From: an uncultured Collinsella sp.
GTDB lineage: Bacteria; Actinomycetota; Coriobacteriia; Coriobacteriales; Coriobacteriaceae
DNA length: 64,000 nucleotides
Assembly (NCBI GenBank): GCA_900541035.1
Contig: UQIN01000013.1
Coordinates: 5,743-69,742 of the forward strand
Reading direction: 5' to 3'
Shown: positions 15,208-23,978 of the stretch, in pieces
Position numbering within the stretch: the stretch's first letter is position 1
Layout: the number at the start of each line of letters is the position of its first letter
Position numbers and translations under genes: made by a program
Notes under the pieces: model-generated
Seen by the model: the letters and a program-made list of their open reading frames with translations, nothing else
What the model was told of the DNA's origin: nothing
Databases searched by the model: none

Positions 15208-15807
15208 TTAGGCCTGGAAGGTATCGCGGTCGGGGGCGAAGGACTGCATGGCCGCGATGGTGCGGTCAAAGAGTTCGGGTAGCTCCCAACCCAGCATCTC
15301 GGCGCCCTGCGTAATCACGTCGCGCGAACAGCCAGCGGCAAAGCGCTTGTCCTTGAACTTCTTCTTGAGCGACTTGGTCGTAAAGTCCATGACGCTTTTG
15401 CTCGGACGCATGATGACTGCAGCGCCGATCAGGCCGGTGAGCTCATCGCAGGCAAACAGGATCTTTTCCATCTGCAGCTCGGGTTTGGGCAGCGAGGTGT
15501 TGAAGTCGGACGTGTGCGTTTGGATGGCGCGAATGAGCTCGGGAGACGCACCTTCGCCCTCAAGAATCTCGGCAGCATAGATGGTGTGGTTCATGGGGTC
15601 GTCCTCATGCTCCTCCCAATCCAGGTCGTGCAGCAGACCGACGGTGCCCCAAAACTCCTCGTTCTCGGGGTCGAACTCGCGCGCAAAGTAGCGCATAGTG
15701 CCCTCGACCGTCTCGCCATGGGTGATGTGGAACGGGTCCTTGTTGTGCTCGTTGAGCAGTTCGAACGCGCGGTCGCGGGTGATTCCGGCGGTAAGCGGCT
15801 CTGCCAT
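15208..15807 (-). CDS. HD-domain phosphohydrolase-like protein
   Basis: The product has 199 residues and one HD domain. The metal ligands are visible as the first His in HITHGETVEGTMR, the HD pair in GLLHDLDWEEHEDDPMNHTIYAAE, the following His, and the later QTHTSDF and CDELTGL segments. HD proteins of this size hydrolyse nucleotides or phosphate esters; the substrate cannot be read. The start at 15807 has AGGAGTCTCTT upstream. It is read in the same direction as carD, with a palindromic repeat in between, so the two genes are probably separate units. Confidence 0.82.
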   Translation of the reverse strand: MAEPLTAGITRDRAFELLNEHNKDPFHITHGETVEGTMRYFAREFDPENEEFWGTVGLLHDLDWEEHEDDPMNHTIYAAEILEGEGASPELIRAIQTHTSDFNTSLPKPELQMEKILFACDELTGLIGAAVIMRPSKSVMDFTTKSLKKKFKDKRFAAGCSRDVITQGAEMLGWELPELFDRTIAAMQSFAPDRDTFQA

Positions 15808-15861
15808 AAGAGACTCCTTGTGCTCGTGGGTATCGATAAGAATGAATACTACTAGAACAAG

Positions 15862-15903
15862 AAAACCACCACAAAGGTGCCTGTCCCCTTTGTGGTGGTT
15901 TTT
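15862..15903. repeat. Palindromic intergenic repeat, family 1, copy 5
   Basis: The arms AAAACCACCACAAAGG and CCTTTGTGGTGGTTTT enclose the loop TGCCTGTCC, as in copy 1. It lies between the carD stop (15916) and the HD gene start (15807). Confidence 0.88.
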
Positions 15904-15915
15904 GGCGCGGATGGG

Positions 15916-16401
15916 TTAGTTGAGGGCGGCTTGGGCTAGGCGGGCTTCGGCGGCCTCCTCGGTGACGCCCAAGGCCACGGCGAACTCCTCGATGGAGCGG
16001 CGTTTGGCCTCCTTGAGTACGCGCATGTAGTAGGAGCTGGGTTTTTTATCAGCTTCCTCGGCCTGGCGAATGCGGTGCATCATGGTCTTTGCCACGCGGA
16101 CCGTCTCGGGCGCGCCCAGCTTGAGCTGCTGCTTAAAGTGCGTCTCCTCAAGTGAACTGTTGCGCTCGGTAAAAGTGTCGCACTCCAGCTCGTCATAGTG
16201 GCTCAGCAGGTGCTCGGCATCTTGCTGCGAGATGGCGGCGTGCAAACGGTCGGCCTGCGCCACGGGGTACATGAGGATCGTCTGCGCATGTCCCTGCTTG
16301 GTCTCGAGCAGTAGCATGGGCTGCGGTGTGTCGTCCCTAAAACCGACGACGGTGCAGACTCCCTGACCCGGATGAATGACGTGTTGACCGATTGAGAACA
16401 T
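15916..16401 (-). CDS. CarD/CdnL-family RNA polymerase-binding regulator
   Basis: The product has 161 residues. The N-terminal Tudor-like domain (about 1-60) reads MFSIGQHVIHPGQGVCTVVGF and ILMYPVAQADRL, the usual CarD/TRCF RNA-polymerase-interaction domain that contacts the beta subunit. The C-terminal helical domain carries the basic segment YYMRVLKEAKRRSIEEFAVALGVTEEAAEARLAQA, which in CarD contacts DNA upstream of the promoter bubble. CarD stabilises open complexes, notably at rRNA promoters in actinobacteria. GGAGGTAGC precedes ATG 16401. Confidence 0.92.
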   Translation of the reverse strand: MFSIGQHVIHPGQGVCTVVGFRDDTPQPMLLLETKQGHAQTILMYPVAQADRLHAAISQQDAEHLLSHYDELECDTFTERNSSLEETHFKQQLKLGAPETVRVAKTMMHRIRQAEEADKKPSSYYMRVLKEAKRRSIEEFAVALGVTEEAAEARLAQAALN

Positions 16402-16743
16402 GCTACCTCCAACTTATACGAATTTACGTATGTCTAGAATAACACGCTGACGTGCGCAAACCCTTACTTTATGCAGGAAAAGCACACAACTCCGATAGGT
16501 AAGAGTATTCGATAACAGGCGCAGCTCATTCACACCTTTATGCATTTTCAACGCCTGCATAATCTGCAGGCAGACTGGCATCTTTGAGTGACTCCATACA
16601 AGCTGTAGTCAATTTTGTGCATATGCAATATCGATTGGCTTTACCCTGCGACAGTGCCCGTCGCTTGTGATAGAGTGCTACAAACTCTGGCTTTTGCCCT
16701 ACGAGTGACCAAGAGCTCGGGGGCTTTAACACAAGGAGGATCT
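16402..16743. other. Divergent intergenic region between carD and argS
   Basis: This AT-richer stretch holds the carD promoter region and the argS leader. I see a GCCTGC/GCAGGC hairpin at about 16551-16569, the palindrome TGCATATGCA at about 16618-16627 and an extended -10-like TGTGATAGA at about 16669-16677. No T-box or known riboswitch signature is apparent and no gene is seen. Confidence 0.5.
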
Positions 16744-18597
16744 ATGCCCGAGAAGATTGAAGAGCTGGTACGCGCTGCGCTTGCTGCGGCCCAGGAGGCC
16801 GGCGACCTTTCTGCATTTGAACTTGACGATTGCGCTATCGAGCGACCGGCTGACACTTCTCATGGCGAGTGGACCTCTACCATGGCCCTGAAGTCCGCCA
16901 AGCTGGCCCATTGCGCCCCGCGCAAGATCGCCGAGGCCATCGTTGCCCATATGCCCGAGGACCCCGCGATCGAGAAGGTCGAGATCGCAGGCCCCGGCTT
17001 CATCAACTTCTACCTCTCCGTTGCCGTCAAGAATGCCATCTTTGGCGAGGCTCGCGAGAAGGGTATGGACTTCGCTAAGTCCAACGTCGGTGGCGGCCTG
17101 AAGACCCAGGTCGAGTTCGTTTCCGCCAACCCCGTCGGCCCCATGCACATCGGTCACGGCCGCTGGGCCGCGCTGGGCGACTCCCTCTGCCGTGTTATGG
17201 ACCACGCCGGTTACGACATCCAGCGTGAGTTTTACATCAACGACCACGGCTCGCAAATGAACACCTTCGGCAACTCCATCAGCACGCGCTATATGCAGCT
17301 TGCCGACATCATCGCCAAGCAGGGCGTGGATATCGACGAGGCTCACAAGCTGCTGATCGCCGACCGTGACGCCTTCGTTGCCGATGAGAATGACGAGCAC
17401 CCCGAGACCCATCCGTACCAGGACAACTTTGCCGAGACTCTGGGCAAGGACTCTTACGGCGGCGATTACATCATCGACGAGGCCGCCGAGTTCTGGCGCA
17501 CCGACGGCGACAAGTGGGTCGAGGCCGATCCGCAGGAGCGCATGGAGAGCTTCCGTGAGCGCGGCTATGTGAAGATGGTCGACAACATGCGCGACCTCTG
17601 CCACGCCGTCAATTGCGACTTCGACCGCTGGTTCTCCGAGCGCTCGCTGTATGTGAAGGACACCGAGGGCGAGACCGCCGGCACCTCCGCCGTCGACCGC
17701 GCTTTCGAGAAGCTCGACAAGATGGGCTACCTCTACACTAAGGACGGCGCCCTGTGGTTCCGTTCCACCGATCTGGGCGACGACAAGGACCGCGTCCTGA
17801 TCAAGTCCGACGGCGAGTACACCTATTTCGCCTCCGACGTTGCCTATCACTGGGATAAGTTCCAGCGCGTTGACCACGTCATCGACATCTGGGGCGCCGA
17901 CCACCACGGCTACATCGAGCGCGTCCGCTGCGTCTGCGATGCCTTGGGTTACCCCGGCAAGTTCGAGGTTCTGCTGGGCCAGCTCGTCAACCTGCTGCGT
18001 AACGGCAAGCCCGTCCGTATGTCCAAGCGCAAGGGCACCATGGTGACCCTGCAGGAGCTCGTCGACGAGGTCGGCTCCGACGCTGCCCGTTACACGCTCA
18101 TCTCCAAGAGCTCTAACCAGATGGTCGACTTCGACATCGAGGCCGTTAAGAAGCGCGACAACTCCAACCCGGTGTACTACGTGCAGTACGCTCACGCTCG
18201 CGTGTGCTCCATTCTGCGCCGTGCCGCTGACGTTACGCCCGAGCAGGCTGATGAGATGGGCATGAAGGCCGTCGCCGCCAAGGCCATCGGTGAGAATGTC
18301 GATTACTCGCTGCTGACCGACCCGACCGAGCTCGCCCTTTCGCGTAAGCTCAACGAGCTCACCGACCTCATCGCCAGCTGCGCTCGCGACCGCGCCCCGT
18401 TCCGTCTGACGCACTTTGCCGAGGAGCTCGCCGGCGACTTCCACAGCTTCTACGCTGCCTGCCAGGTCCTGCCGAGCGAGGGCCGTCCCGTCGACCCCGA
18501 GCTTTCGCGCGCCCGTCTGGCCGCTTGCGACGCCGTCCGCGTGACGCTCGCTCTGGTTCTCACCCTCGTTGGTGTCTCCGCTCCCGAGCAGATGTAA
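16744..18597 (+). CDS. argS: Arginyl-tRNA synthetase
   Basis: This class I synthetase of 617 residues charges tRNA-Arg. The N-terminal Add-1 domain is followed by EFVSANPVGPMHIGHGRWAALG, which holds the HIGH motif, then DIWGADHHGYIERV and the KMSKS-equivalent segment PVRMSKRKGTMVTLQELVDEVG. The C-terminal DALR anticodon-binding domain includes NPVYYVQYAHARVCSILRR. The start ATG 16744 has AAGGAGGA directly upstream. An in-frame start at 16615 would add 43 residues without support. The gene is followed by a strong terminator. Confidence 0.97.
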   Translation: MPEKIEELVRAALAAAQEAGDLSAFELDDCAIERPADTSHGEWTSTMALKSAKLAHCAPRKIAEAIVAHMPEDPAIEKVEIAGPGFINFYLSVAVKNAIFGEAREKGMDFAKSNVGGGLKTQVEFVSANPVGPMHIGHGRWAALGDSLCRVMDHAGYDIQREFYINDHGSQMNTFGNSISTRYMQLADIIAKQGVDIDEAHKLLIADRDAFVADENDEHPETHPYQDNFAETLGKDSYGGDYIIDEAAEFWRTDGDKWVEADPQERMESFRERGYVKMVDNMRDLCHAVNCDFDRWFSERSLYVKDTEGETAGTSAVDRAFEKLDKMGYLYTKDGALWFRSTDLGDDKDRVLIKSDGEYTYFASDVAYHWDKFQRVDHVIDIWGADHHGYIERVRCVCDALGYPGKFEVLLGQLVNLLRNGKPVRMSKRKGTMVTLQELVDEVGSDAARYTLISKSSNQMVDFDIEAVKKRDNSNPVYYVQYAHARVCSILRRAADVTPEQADEMGMKAVAAKAIGENVDYSLLTDPTELALSRKLNELTDLIASCARDRAPFRLTHFAEELAGDFHSFYAACQVLPSEGRPVDPELSRARLAACDAVRVTLALVLTLVGVSAPEQM

Positions 18598-18639
18598 TCT
18601 ACGGGTCCTTTGACCGTACAGACTTGGTTTAACTAAGCC

Positions 18640-18678
18640 TTGAAAGCCCGATCTCCCACGGAGGTCGGGCTTTTTGCA
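18640..18678 (+). terminator. Rho-independent terminator of argS
   Basis: AAAGCCCGATCTC and GAGGTCGGGCTTT form the stem, followed by a T run. Confidence 0.85.
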
Positions 18679-18728
18679 AACGCCGACGTATTGACGAATT
18701 TGGAACTGCTGGAAATACGAAACTATGC

Positions 18729-18876
18729 CGGTTTACTACGATGAAATGAGAAATTCCAACTACGCCGGCTTTTCGCAAAAAAGCGCAAGGCATCTACCTG
18801 CGGTTTTAGTTCAACAAGTTTCGGAGTGATCGCGGTTGAGCGATTCATCGTAGTAAACCGCCACAGTTTTGGCGGA
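18729..18876. repeat. Inverted-repeat element in the argS-rho intergenic region
   Basis: The arms CGGTTTACTACGATGAA (18729-18745) and TTCATCGTAGTAAACCG (18844-18860) are 17 bp and perfect, enclosing 98 bp with no reading frame. A small hairpin CCGCC...GGCGG follows at 18859-18876. The form suggests a non-autonomous mobile element (MITE-like) or a large structured RNA. The rest of the intergenic region to 19125 holds the rho promoter and leader. Confidence 0.65.
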
Positions 18877-18953
18877 GGCAGTCAGATTTGTGGGTGTTAA
18901 ACCAAAGATTGTCCCTTTTGACTAGTCGTTTAAGAACGTCCTCAATGACTAAG

Positions 18954-18981
18954 TTGCAGGTGGTTGCGGTTGTGTTACACT
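18954..18981 (+). promoter_or_regulatory. Probable rho promoter
   Basis: TTGCAG (18954-18959), a 16-bp spacer and TACACT (18976-18981) form a plausible housekeeping promoter. The leader of about 135 nt contains two hairpins, TCCGTC/GACGGA (19027-19045) and CCCTG/CAGGG (19063-19082), which might take part in autoregulation by Rho. Confidence 0.55.
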
Positions 18982-19125
18982 AACGCTGCGTATATGACGC
19001 AAATATCTCGATACAGATCAATGATGTCCGTCGGTATTTGACGGAGCTAGACTGTTTAGCCGCCCTGAAGGTTTATGCAGGGAGCATGTGATCACAGGGC
19101 TTGAAAAGAAAGTTGAGCAAACACT

Positions 19126-21693
19126 GTGTCTGATCAACAGCAAGAAAACGAAATAACGACGACGCAAGCCGCTCCCGCTGCACCGGTTGCGTTGGACCAG
19201 GTCGCGGCGCCCGCGCAAGCCTCGGCTCCTGAGACGCCTAAGGCTGCTTCGACGCCTACGCCTTCAGCGGCTGAGAAGGCCGTGCCTGCAACTGGTGAGG
19301 AGGCTGCTCCGGCAAAGCCCAAGCGTACGCGCCGCACGGCCAAGTCTGCTGCTGACGGCGAGGAGGTCACCAAGCCCAAGCGCCGTACCACGCGCACGAC
19401 GCGCGTCAAGCGCACCGTTGCAGCTGACTCCTCGGAGCCGATTTCCGATGAGGTCGCGCAGGCGCGTGCGTTGGCGCAGATTAGCGAGGCTCAGGTGGTG
19501 CGCGCCCGCCGTCGTGCTGCCGAGCGCGAGGCCGCGGCTCTGACCGAGCTCGCAGCTCCGTCTGTGCCCGAGACGCCTGCCGCCACCGAGACCCCTGTCG
19601 CCGACCAGCCGACCGAGAAGCCGGTACCGCGCACACGCCGTCGCACGGCTGCTAAGGCCGAGCAGGTTGCCGATCAGGTAACCCCCGAGCTCACTGAGGC
19701 TTCGGTCCGTTCCACGGCAGGGGAGGGCGCATCGCCTGCTGAGCCCGCTGCGCCTGTCGAGGCCAGCGAAGTTCCCGTTGTCGATCCGGCTTTGCGCCCG
19801 CACCGTCGCGGTCGCAAGCCCAAGGCCTTCGTCGAGGCAGAGAAGGCCGCAGCCGCAGCTGCTCGGGATGCTGCGGCGACCGCCGAGTCTGCAACTGCTG
19901 CCGATGCACCCGTTCAGGATGCTACGACTTCCGAGGCCGCTCCCGCCGATGCCGAGCCCGCCGACGTCCGCCCCGGTCGCAGCCGTCGCACTGCTGCTAA
20001 GCGCACGTCCAAGGCTAAGGCTGCCAAGAAGGGTACGTCCGAGGATTCCGACGAGACGACCGCCGATGCATCGATTGATGCCGTCGAGCCCCAGGACGTC
20101 GAACAGCCTGCGTCCGAGAAGCCCAAGCGCGGTCGTAAGAAGTCCGTTAAGGCCAAGGCTTCCGAGCAGCAGGCTGATGTCGAAGCGGAGGTCGGTTCTG
20201 GCGCCGAGGCCAATGAAACCACTGCGGCCAATGCCGACGCTGCCGCAACCGATGGTGCCGCGCCCGCCGAGGGCGAAGACGGCACTCGTCCCAACCGTCG
20301 CCAGCACAAGCGCAACGACGAGCGCAATGAGCGCAAGGACGAGCGCAACAACGACCGTCGCAACCGCCAGCGCGATCGCAAACAGCGCAACAAGGAGCGT
20401 AACGCCGCCCCCACCGAACCCACGCTTTCGCGTGAGGAGCTCGCTGCCATGAAGGTCGCCGAACTGCGCGAGAAGGCCAAGGAGTTCGAGATCGAGACGA
20501 CCGGCAAGAAGAAAGCCGAGCTTGTCGAGGAAATCTACGTCACCGCCGCGAAGGCCGAGGGCTTCCGCGACATCAAGGGCATCCTGCAGATTCGTCCGGA
20601 CAGCTCCGGTATCATCCATGCCCACGGTTACATGAAGTCCAACGACGACGCCTTCGTCCCCGCCTACCTCATCCGCTCCGCGCGTCTGCGCACGGGCGAC
20701 GTCATCGAGGGCTCGCTTCGTCCTTCGCGCGGCGGCGACAAACGTGCCGGCCTCGCCAAAATCACGACCGTCAACGGCCTGGACCCCGAGCAGATTCGCA
20801 ACCGCCCCAAGTTTGGTGACCTCACCCCGGTCTATCCTAACGAGCCGCTGCGCATGGAGCACGGCAAGGACTCCATTACCGGTCGCGCCATCGACATCGT
20901 GTCGCCGATTGGCAAGGGTCAGCGTGGCCTGATCGTGTCCCCGCCCAAGGCCGGCAAGACCACGATCCTCAAGAAGATTTGCCAGTCTATCTCGATTAAT
21001 AATCCCGAGGTGCACCTCATCTGCCTGCTCGTCGACGAGCGCCCCGAAGAGGTCACCGATATGCAGCGTTCCATCAAGGGCGAGGTTGTGGCGTCGACCT
21101 TCGATATGCCCGCCGACAACCACACTCGCGTGGCAGAGCTCGTCATCGAGCGCGCCAAGCGCATTGTGGAGCTGGGCGGCGATGTTGTGGTGGTGCTCGA
21201 CTCCATCACGCGTCTTGCCCGCGCCTACAACTTGGCGGCGCCCGCCTCGGGCCGCATCCTTTCGGGCGGCGTCGATTCGGCGGCCCTGTATCCTCCCAAG
21301 CGCTTCCTGGGCGCAGCCCGTAATATCGAGAACGGTGGCTCGCTCACCATCCTGGCTTCTGCCCTCATCGACACCGGTTCCAAGATGGACGAGGTCATCT
21401 TTGAGGAGTTCAAGGGCACCGGCAACATGGAGCTTAAGCTCGACCGCGACCTGGCCGATCGCCGCATCTTCCCGGCTATCGACCCCGTTGCCTCCGGTAC
21501 GCGTAACGAGGACCTGTTGGTTGACGAGCAGATGCGTCCGTTTGTCTTTGGCCTGCGTCGCATTCTTGCCGGCATGAACAACACCGAGCGTGCGGCCGCA
21601 TCGTTTATCAAGGGTCTTAAGGGTACCAACACCAACCAGGAGTTCCTGGTGCGTTCGGCCAAAAAGCACAGCGACTACGAGCAGACGTTCTAG
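19126..21693 (+). CDS. rho: Transcription termination factor Rho with long N-terminal extension
   Basis: The protein has 855 residues, about twice E. coli Rho (419). Residues 1 to about 430 form a low-complexity extension rich in Ala, Glu, Pro, Thr and Lys/Arg, ending in a very basic stretch with repeated ERNERKDERN- and RRNRQRDRKQ-type sequence. The conserved part starts with the Rho_N helix bundle (LSREELAAMKVAELREKAKE, about 433), continues with the RNA-binding fold (GIIHAHGYMKSNDDAFVPAYLIR), and has Walker A as SPPKAGKTT near residue 606, Walker B VVVLDSITRLARAYN, and the Q/R-loop region. The start is GTG 19126 with only a modest Shine-Dalgarno. A hairpin and T run at 21731-21766 terminate it. 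Confidence 0.95.
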   Translation: MSDQQQENEITTTQAAPAAPVALDQVAAPAQASAPETPKAASTPTPSAAEKAVPATGEEAAPAKPKRTRRTAKSAADGEEVTKPKRRTTRTTRVKRTVAADSSEPISDEVAQARALAQISEAQVVRARRRAAEREAAALTELAAPSVPETPAATETPVADQPTEKPVPRTRRRTAAKAEQVADQVTPELTEASVRSTAGEGASPAEPAAPVEASEVPVVDPALRPHRRGRKPKAFVEAEKAAAAAARDAAATAESATAADAPVQDATTSEAAPADAEPADVRPGRSRRTAAKRTSKAKAAKKGTSEDSDETTADASIDAVEPQDVEQPASEKPKRGRKKSVKAKASEQQADVEAEVGSGAEANETTAANADAAATDGAAPAEGEDGTRPNRRQHKRNDERNERKDERNNDRRNRQRDRKQRNKERNAAPTEPTLSREELAAMKVAELREKAKEFEIETTGKKKAELVEEIYVTAAKAEGFRDIKGILQIRPDSSGIIHAHGYMKSNDDAFVPAYLIRSARLRTGDVIEGSLRPSRGGDKRAGLAKITTVNGLDPEQIRNRPKFGDLTPVYPNEPLRMEHGKDSITGRAIDIVSPIGKGQRGLIVSPPKAGKTTILKKICQSISINNPEVHLICLLVDERPEEVTDMQRSIKGEVVASTFDMPADNHTRVAELVIERAKRIVELGGDVVVVLDSITRLARAYNLAAPASGRILSGGVDSAALYPPKRFLGAARNIENGGSLTILASALIDTGSKMDEVIFEEFKGTGNMELKLDRDLADRRIFPAIDPVASGTRNEDLLVDEQMRPFVFGLRRILAGMNNTERAAASFIKGLKGTNTNQEFLVRSAKKHSDYEQTF

Positions 21694-21730
21694 GTTGTCA
21701 TCCACACGCAGCGATAGTCATCAATGCAAT

Positions 21731-21766
21731 AAAGGGTCGGGGCTTTGAGCCTCGGCCCTTTTCCAT
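21731..21766 (+). terminator. Terminator of rho
   Basis: AAGGGTCGGGGC and GCCTCGGCCCTT pair (with G-U wobble) and are followed by TTTT. The remaining sequence to 22006 shows no gene. It must carry the promoter of the next gene, but I see no convincing -35/-10 pair. Confidence 0.75.
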
Positions 21767-22006
21767 AGCGCCGCTCCGCGCTAATTTTTGACCATAAGAC
21801 CGACGAGCAGCAGGTTTCCCGTTTCAATCCGACATCGTCGCTTGCAATCGACAGGGCGGTTTCGCATAATAGTTTTCAAGCTTCGCGACGGAAAACGCAG
21901 ATGAAACGAACCATATACCGTTGCTTTGGGGCACAGCCCCGCTTCATCTTCTCTCGCGCAGCCAACTGAATGATGCGATTTGGGTGCTGGAAGATGGGGA
22001 GAGCTC

Positions 22007-23407
22007 ATGGCTTCTTCTGATGCAACACAACGAGCAGTCCTTGCCGGACTTTCGTGCGGGATCGGCCTTGCCGCTCCCGTGGTTATGTATGCCGCGACGC
22101 TGCCGTTTTCGTCGGTGAACGAGACGGTCGTGGCGGGTGCGGTTCCCTTCGCCGTGGGCGCGGTGGCGGGCGTGGGTATCTATGCCGCCTCGCTGGGTAT
22201 CTCCGAGTACCGTGCGCAGCGTGAAGAGCGTCTGTTCCAGCCCAATGCCATGGGCGGTGCCGCCAATCTCAATCAGCATCAAAGCGAGTTCAAGACCGCC
22301 TCGATTCCAGCTCAGCAGCAGGATGCGACTCCTTACGCTGCGACTTCTGCTTCTCAGGCTCAGGCGGAGCAGTCTACCTCGGCATTCCTTTCCGGCCTGA
22401 CTGGTGCGTTCCAGCGCCGTCATGCCGATGATGGTGTCCCTACCATCGCTCGAGCCGCAGATGCCATGGACGAGGACGAGGCTTGGTCCATGATCGACAG
22501 TATGCTCGACGACGATTCGCCGGTGAGCTGCGACCCTGCACACTCGCGCGACGTCTATCAAGTCGCCATCGACGAGCTCACCAACGGCGGGCAGACCGGC
22601 TCCTTCAATCGCGACGACATCGCCGCCGCGGCACGCGCCGTGTCTGGTTCCCAGGCCGCCCCTGCGGGCAGCACGGCGGCTTTCGTGGCACTCGTTGCCA
22701 ACGCGGCAGCCAATAACGCCTACAACGCTACCTCGGCGGACGCGAACGCTTCTGCCGACAATTCGTACGTTGATGAAGCCATGACTGCGGACGAGGAGGC
22801 CGTTGCCGCCCGCCGTGCCGCCGAAAGCTCGCTTTGGGGCGCTCCTGCCCAGCAGCAGGCGGCTGAGGCTGCGCCGTGCAATGCAAACCTCGCCAGCATG
22901 CCTATCATCTCCGGTGCCGTGGACATCGATCTCGATGACCTCGATGAGCCTGCAGCCATCACCGCATCGATTGATGCCCAAGATCGCATCGACACCGGCG
23001 ACCTTCCGGACGCCTCGCTCGAGGTTGATGTTCCCATGGCCGATTACTCGGGCCACGAGGACATGTGGGCCGCCGCCACCGCGATTCTGGATGAGATTGA
23101 CGAGCCCGCTCCTGTTGCAGTCCCCACTCCCGTCGCTGCCCCTCAGCCTGCTGCCCCCGCCTATGTCGGCCGTCACAGCGCTGTGTTCCCCGAGGATACC
23201 GCCCGTATCTCGCGCGAGAGCATCGAGCGAGCCGAGGCTATTGCCGCCGGCATTATGGAAAATCGTCGTCACGAGCGCGTCAATCAGATCCTCGAGGAAG
23301 AGATCGAGCGCCTGCAGTCCTCTACCGCCAAGCGTACGGGTCGTGCCTATCTGAGCGTAATCGAGGGCGGTACCGCCAGCTTCGCGCCGCTCCGCGCGGA
23401 GGCATAA
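22007..23407 (+). CDS. Unknown membrane-anchored protein with long acidic soluble region
   Basis: I do not recognise this 466-residue protein. Two hydrophobic helices lie near the N-terminus (about residues 10-30 and 40-60: LAGLSCGIGLAAPVVMYAA and FAVGAVAGVGIYAASLGI), followed by SEYRAQREERLFQ. Residues 80 to about 400 are Ala-, Asp- and Glu-rich and look largely disordered, with acidic clusters such as DIDLDDLDEP. The last 70 residues (ISRESIERAEAIAAGIMENRRHERVNQ) look helical and more conserved, and end in YLSVIEGGTASFAPLRAEA. The start ATG 22007 has GGGGAG upstream. The VanZ-like gene begins 8 bp after its stop, so the two are probably co-transcribed. Confidence 0.7.
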   Translation: MASSDATQRAVLAGLSCGIGLAAPVVMYAATLPFSSVNETVVAGAVPFAVGAVAGVGIYAASLGISEYRAQREERLFQPNAMGGAANLNQHQSEFKTASIPAQQQDATPYAATSASQAQAEQSTSAFLSGLTGAFQRRHADDGVPTIARAADAMDEDEAWSMIDSMLDDDSPVSCDPAHSRDVYQVAIDELTNGGQTGSFNRDDIAAAARAVSGSQAAPAGSTAAFVALVANAAANNAYNATSADANASADNSYVDEAMTADEEAVAARRAAESSLWGAPAQQQAAEAAPCNANLASMPIISGAVDIDLDDLDEPAAITASIDAQDRIDTGDLPDASLEVDVPMADYSGHEDMWAAATAILDEIDEPAPVAVPTPVAAPQPAAPAYVGRHSAVFPEDTARISRESIERAEAIAAGIMENRRHERVNQILEEEIERLQSSTAKRTGRAYLSVIEGGTASFAPLRAEA

Positions 23408-23414
23408 CTTCTGC

Positions 23415-23864
23415 ATGGTTAAGATCAATCGAAAATGGGCGGTTGTAACCTGCCTGATGGCGCTCTTGATCTGGGGCAATTCGCTGGTTCCCGGCTCGGG
23501 GTCGGGCTCGCTGAGCCTAACGGTCATGGAAACTATCCGCGGTTTCCTGCACGGCGTGGGACTTCCATATGAATGGGTGACCAACTTTGTTGTTCGCAAG
23601 TGTGCACATTTTACCGAGTATATGGTGCTCGGCATTCTGGCAACGCACGCCTTTGATTTTGAGGGCCGGCGCACCTTTGACGTGCTGCTGCCCACGGCGG
23701 TGTTCCTGCTGCTGATTCCCTCCATCGACGAGACGATTCAGCTCTTTGTGCCGGGACGCGCCGGCATGATCACCGATGTGATGATCGACTGCTGTGGAGC
23801 GGCAACGGGCGTTGTGCTCCGATATCTCTTACGGTCGCTGATGTACGAAAAAAAAGCCGCCTAG
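23415..23864 (+). CDS. VanZ-like membrane protein
   Basis: This 149-residue protein has about four hydrophobic segments. The VanZ family signature is visible as FVVRKCAHFTEYMVLGILA and IPSIDETIQLFVPGRAGMITDVMIDCCGAATGVVL, which carry the conserved Lys-Cys-His and Asp-Glu-Gln residues. VanZ is linked to low-level teicoplanin resistance, but most chromosomal VanZ-like proteins have no proven function, and nothing here suggests a glycopeptide resistance operon. GGAGG lies 13 nt before ATG 23415, within the end of the upstream gene, consistent with translational coupling. Confidence 0.85.
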   Translation: MVKINRKWAVVTCLMALLIWGNSLVPGSGSGSLSLTVMETIRGFLHGVGLPYEWVTNFVVRKCAHFTEYMVLGILATHAFDFEGRRTFDVLLPTAVFLLLIPSIDETIQLFVPGRAGMITDVMIDCCGAATGVVLRYLLRSLMYEKKAA

Positions 23865-23897
23865 GACGTATTGTTTGGTCCTAGGCGGCCTTTTTTA
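23848..23897 (+). terminator. Terminator after the VanZ-like gene
   Basis: GCCGCCTAGGAC and GTCCTAGGCGGC form a 12-bp perfect stem followed by a T run. The left arm overlaps the stop codon region. Confidence 0.85.
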
Positions 23898-23978
23898 TTT
23901 GAGGGCTTATATGGGGCGTGGTGGCGTCGTTCCGTAGGTCGGATTTGCCGAGCGCGCCACGCCCCGTGGGTGCGTCTG

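Noticed and set aside
16402..16743. T-box or ArgR sites before argS
   Set aside because: The hairpin and TGCATATGCA palindrome do not match T-box or ARG-box consensus well enough.
16726..18444. 572-codon minus-strand open frame opposite argS
   Set aside because: It is rich in Val, Gly, Leu, Asp and His with no domain, as expected for the shadow of a GC-rich gene. argS on the plus strand has all family motifs.
19264..21705. 813-codon minus-strand open frame opposite rho
   Set aside because: It is a compositional shadow of rho, with low-complexity Leu/Gly/Arg sequence and no ribosome site or motif.
23415..23864. Glycopeptide resistance locus
   Set aside because: A lone VanZ-like gene without vanH, vanA/B, vanX or vanRS is not evidence of resistance.
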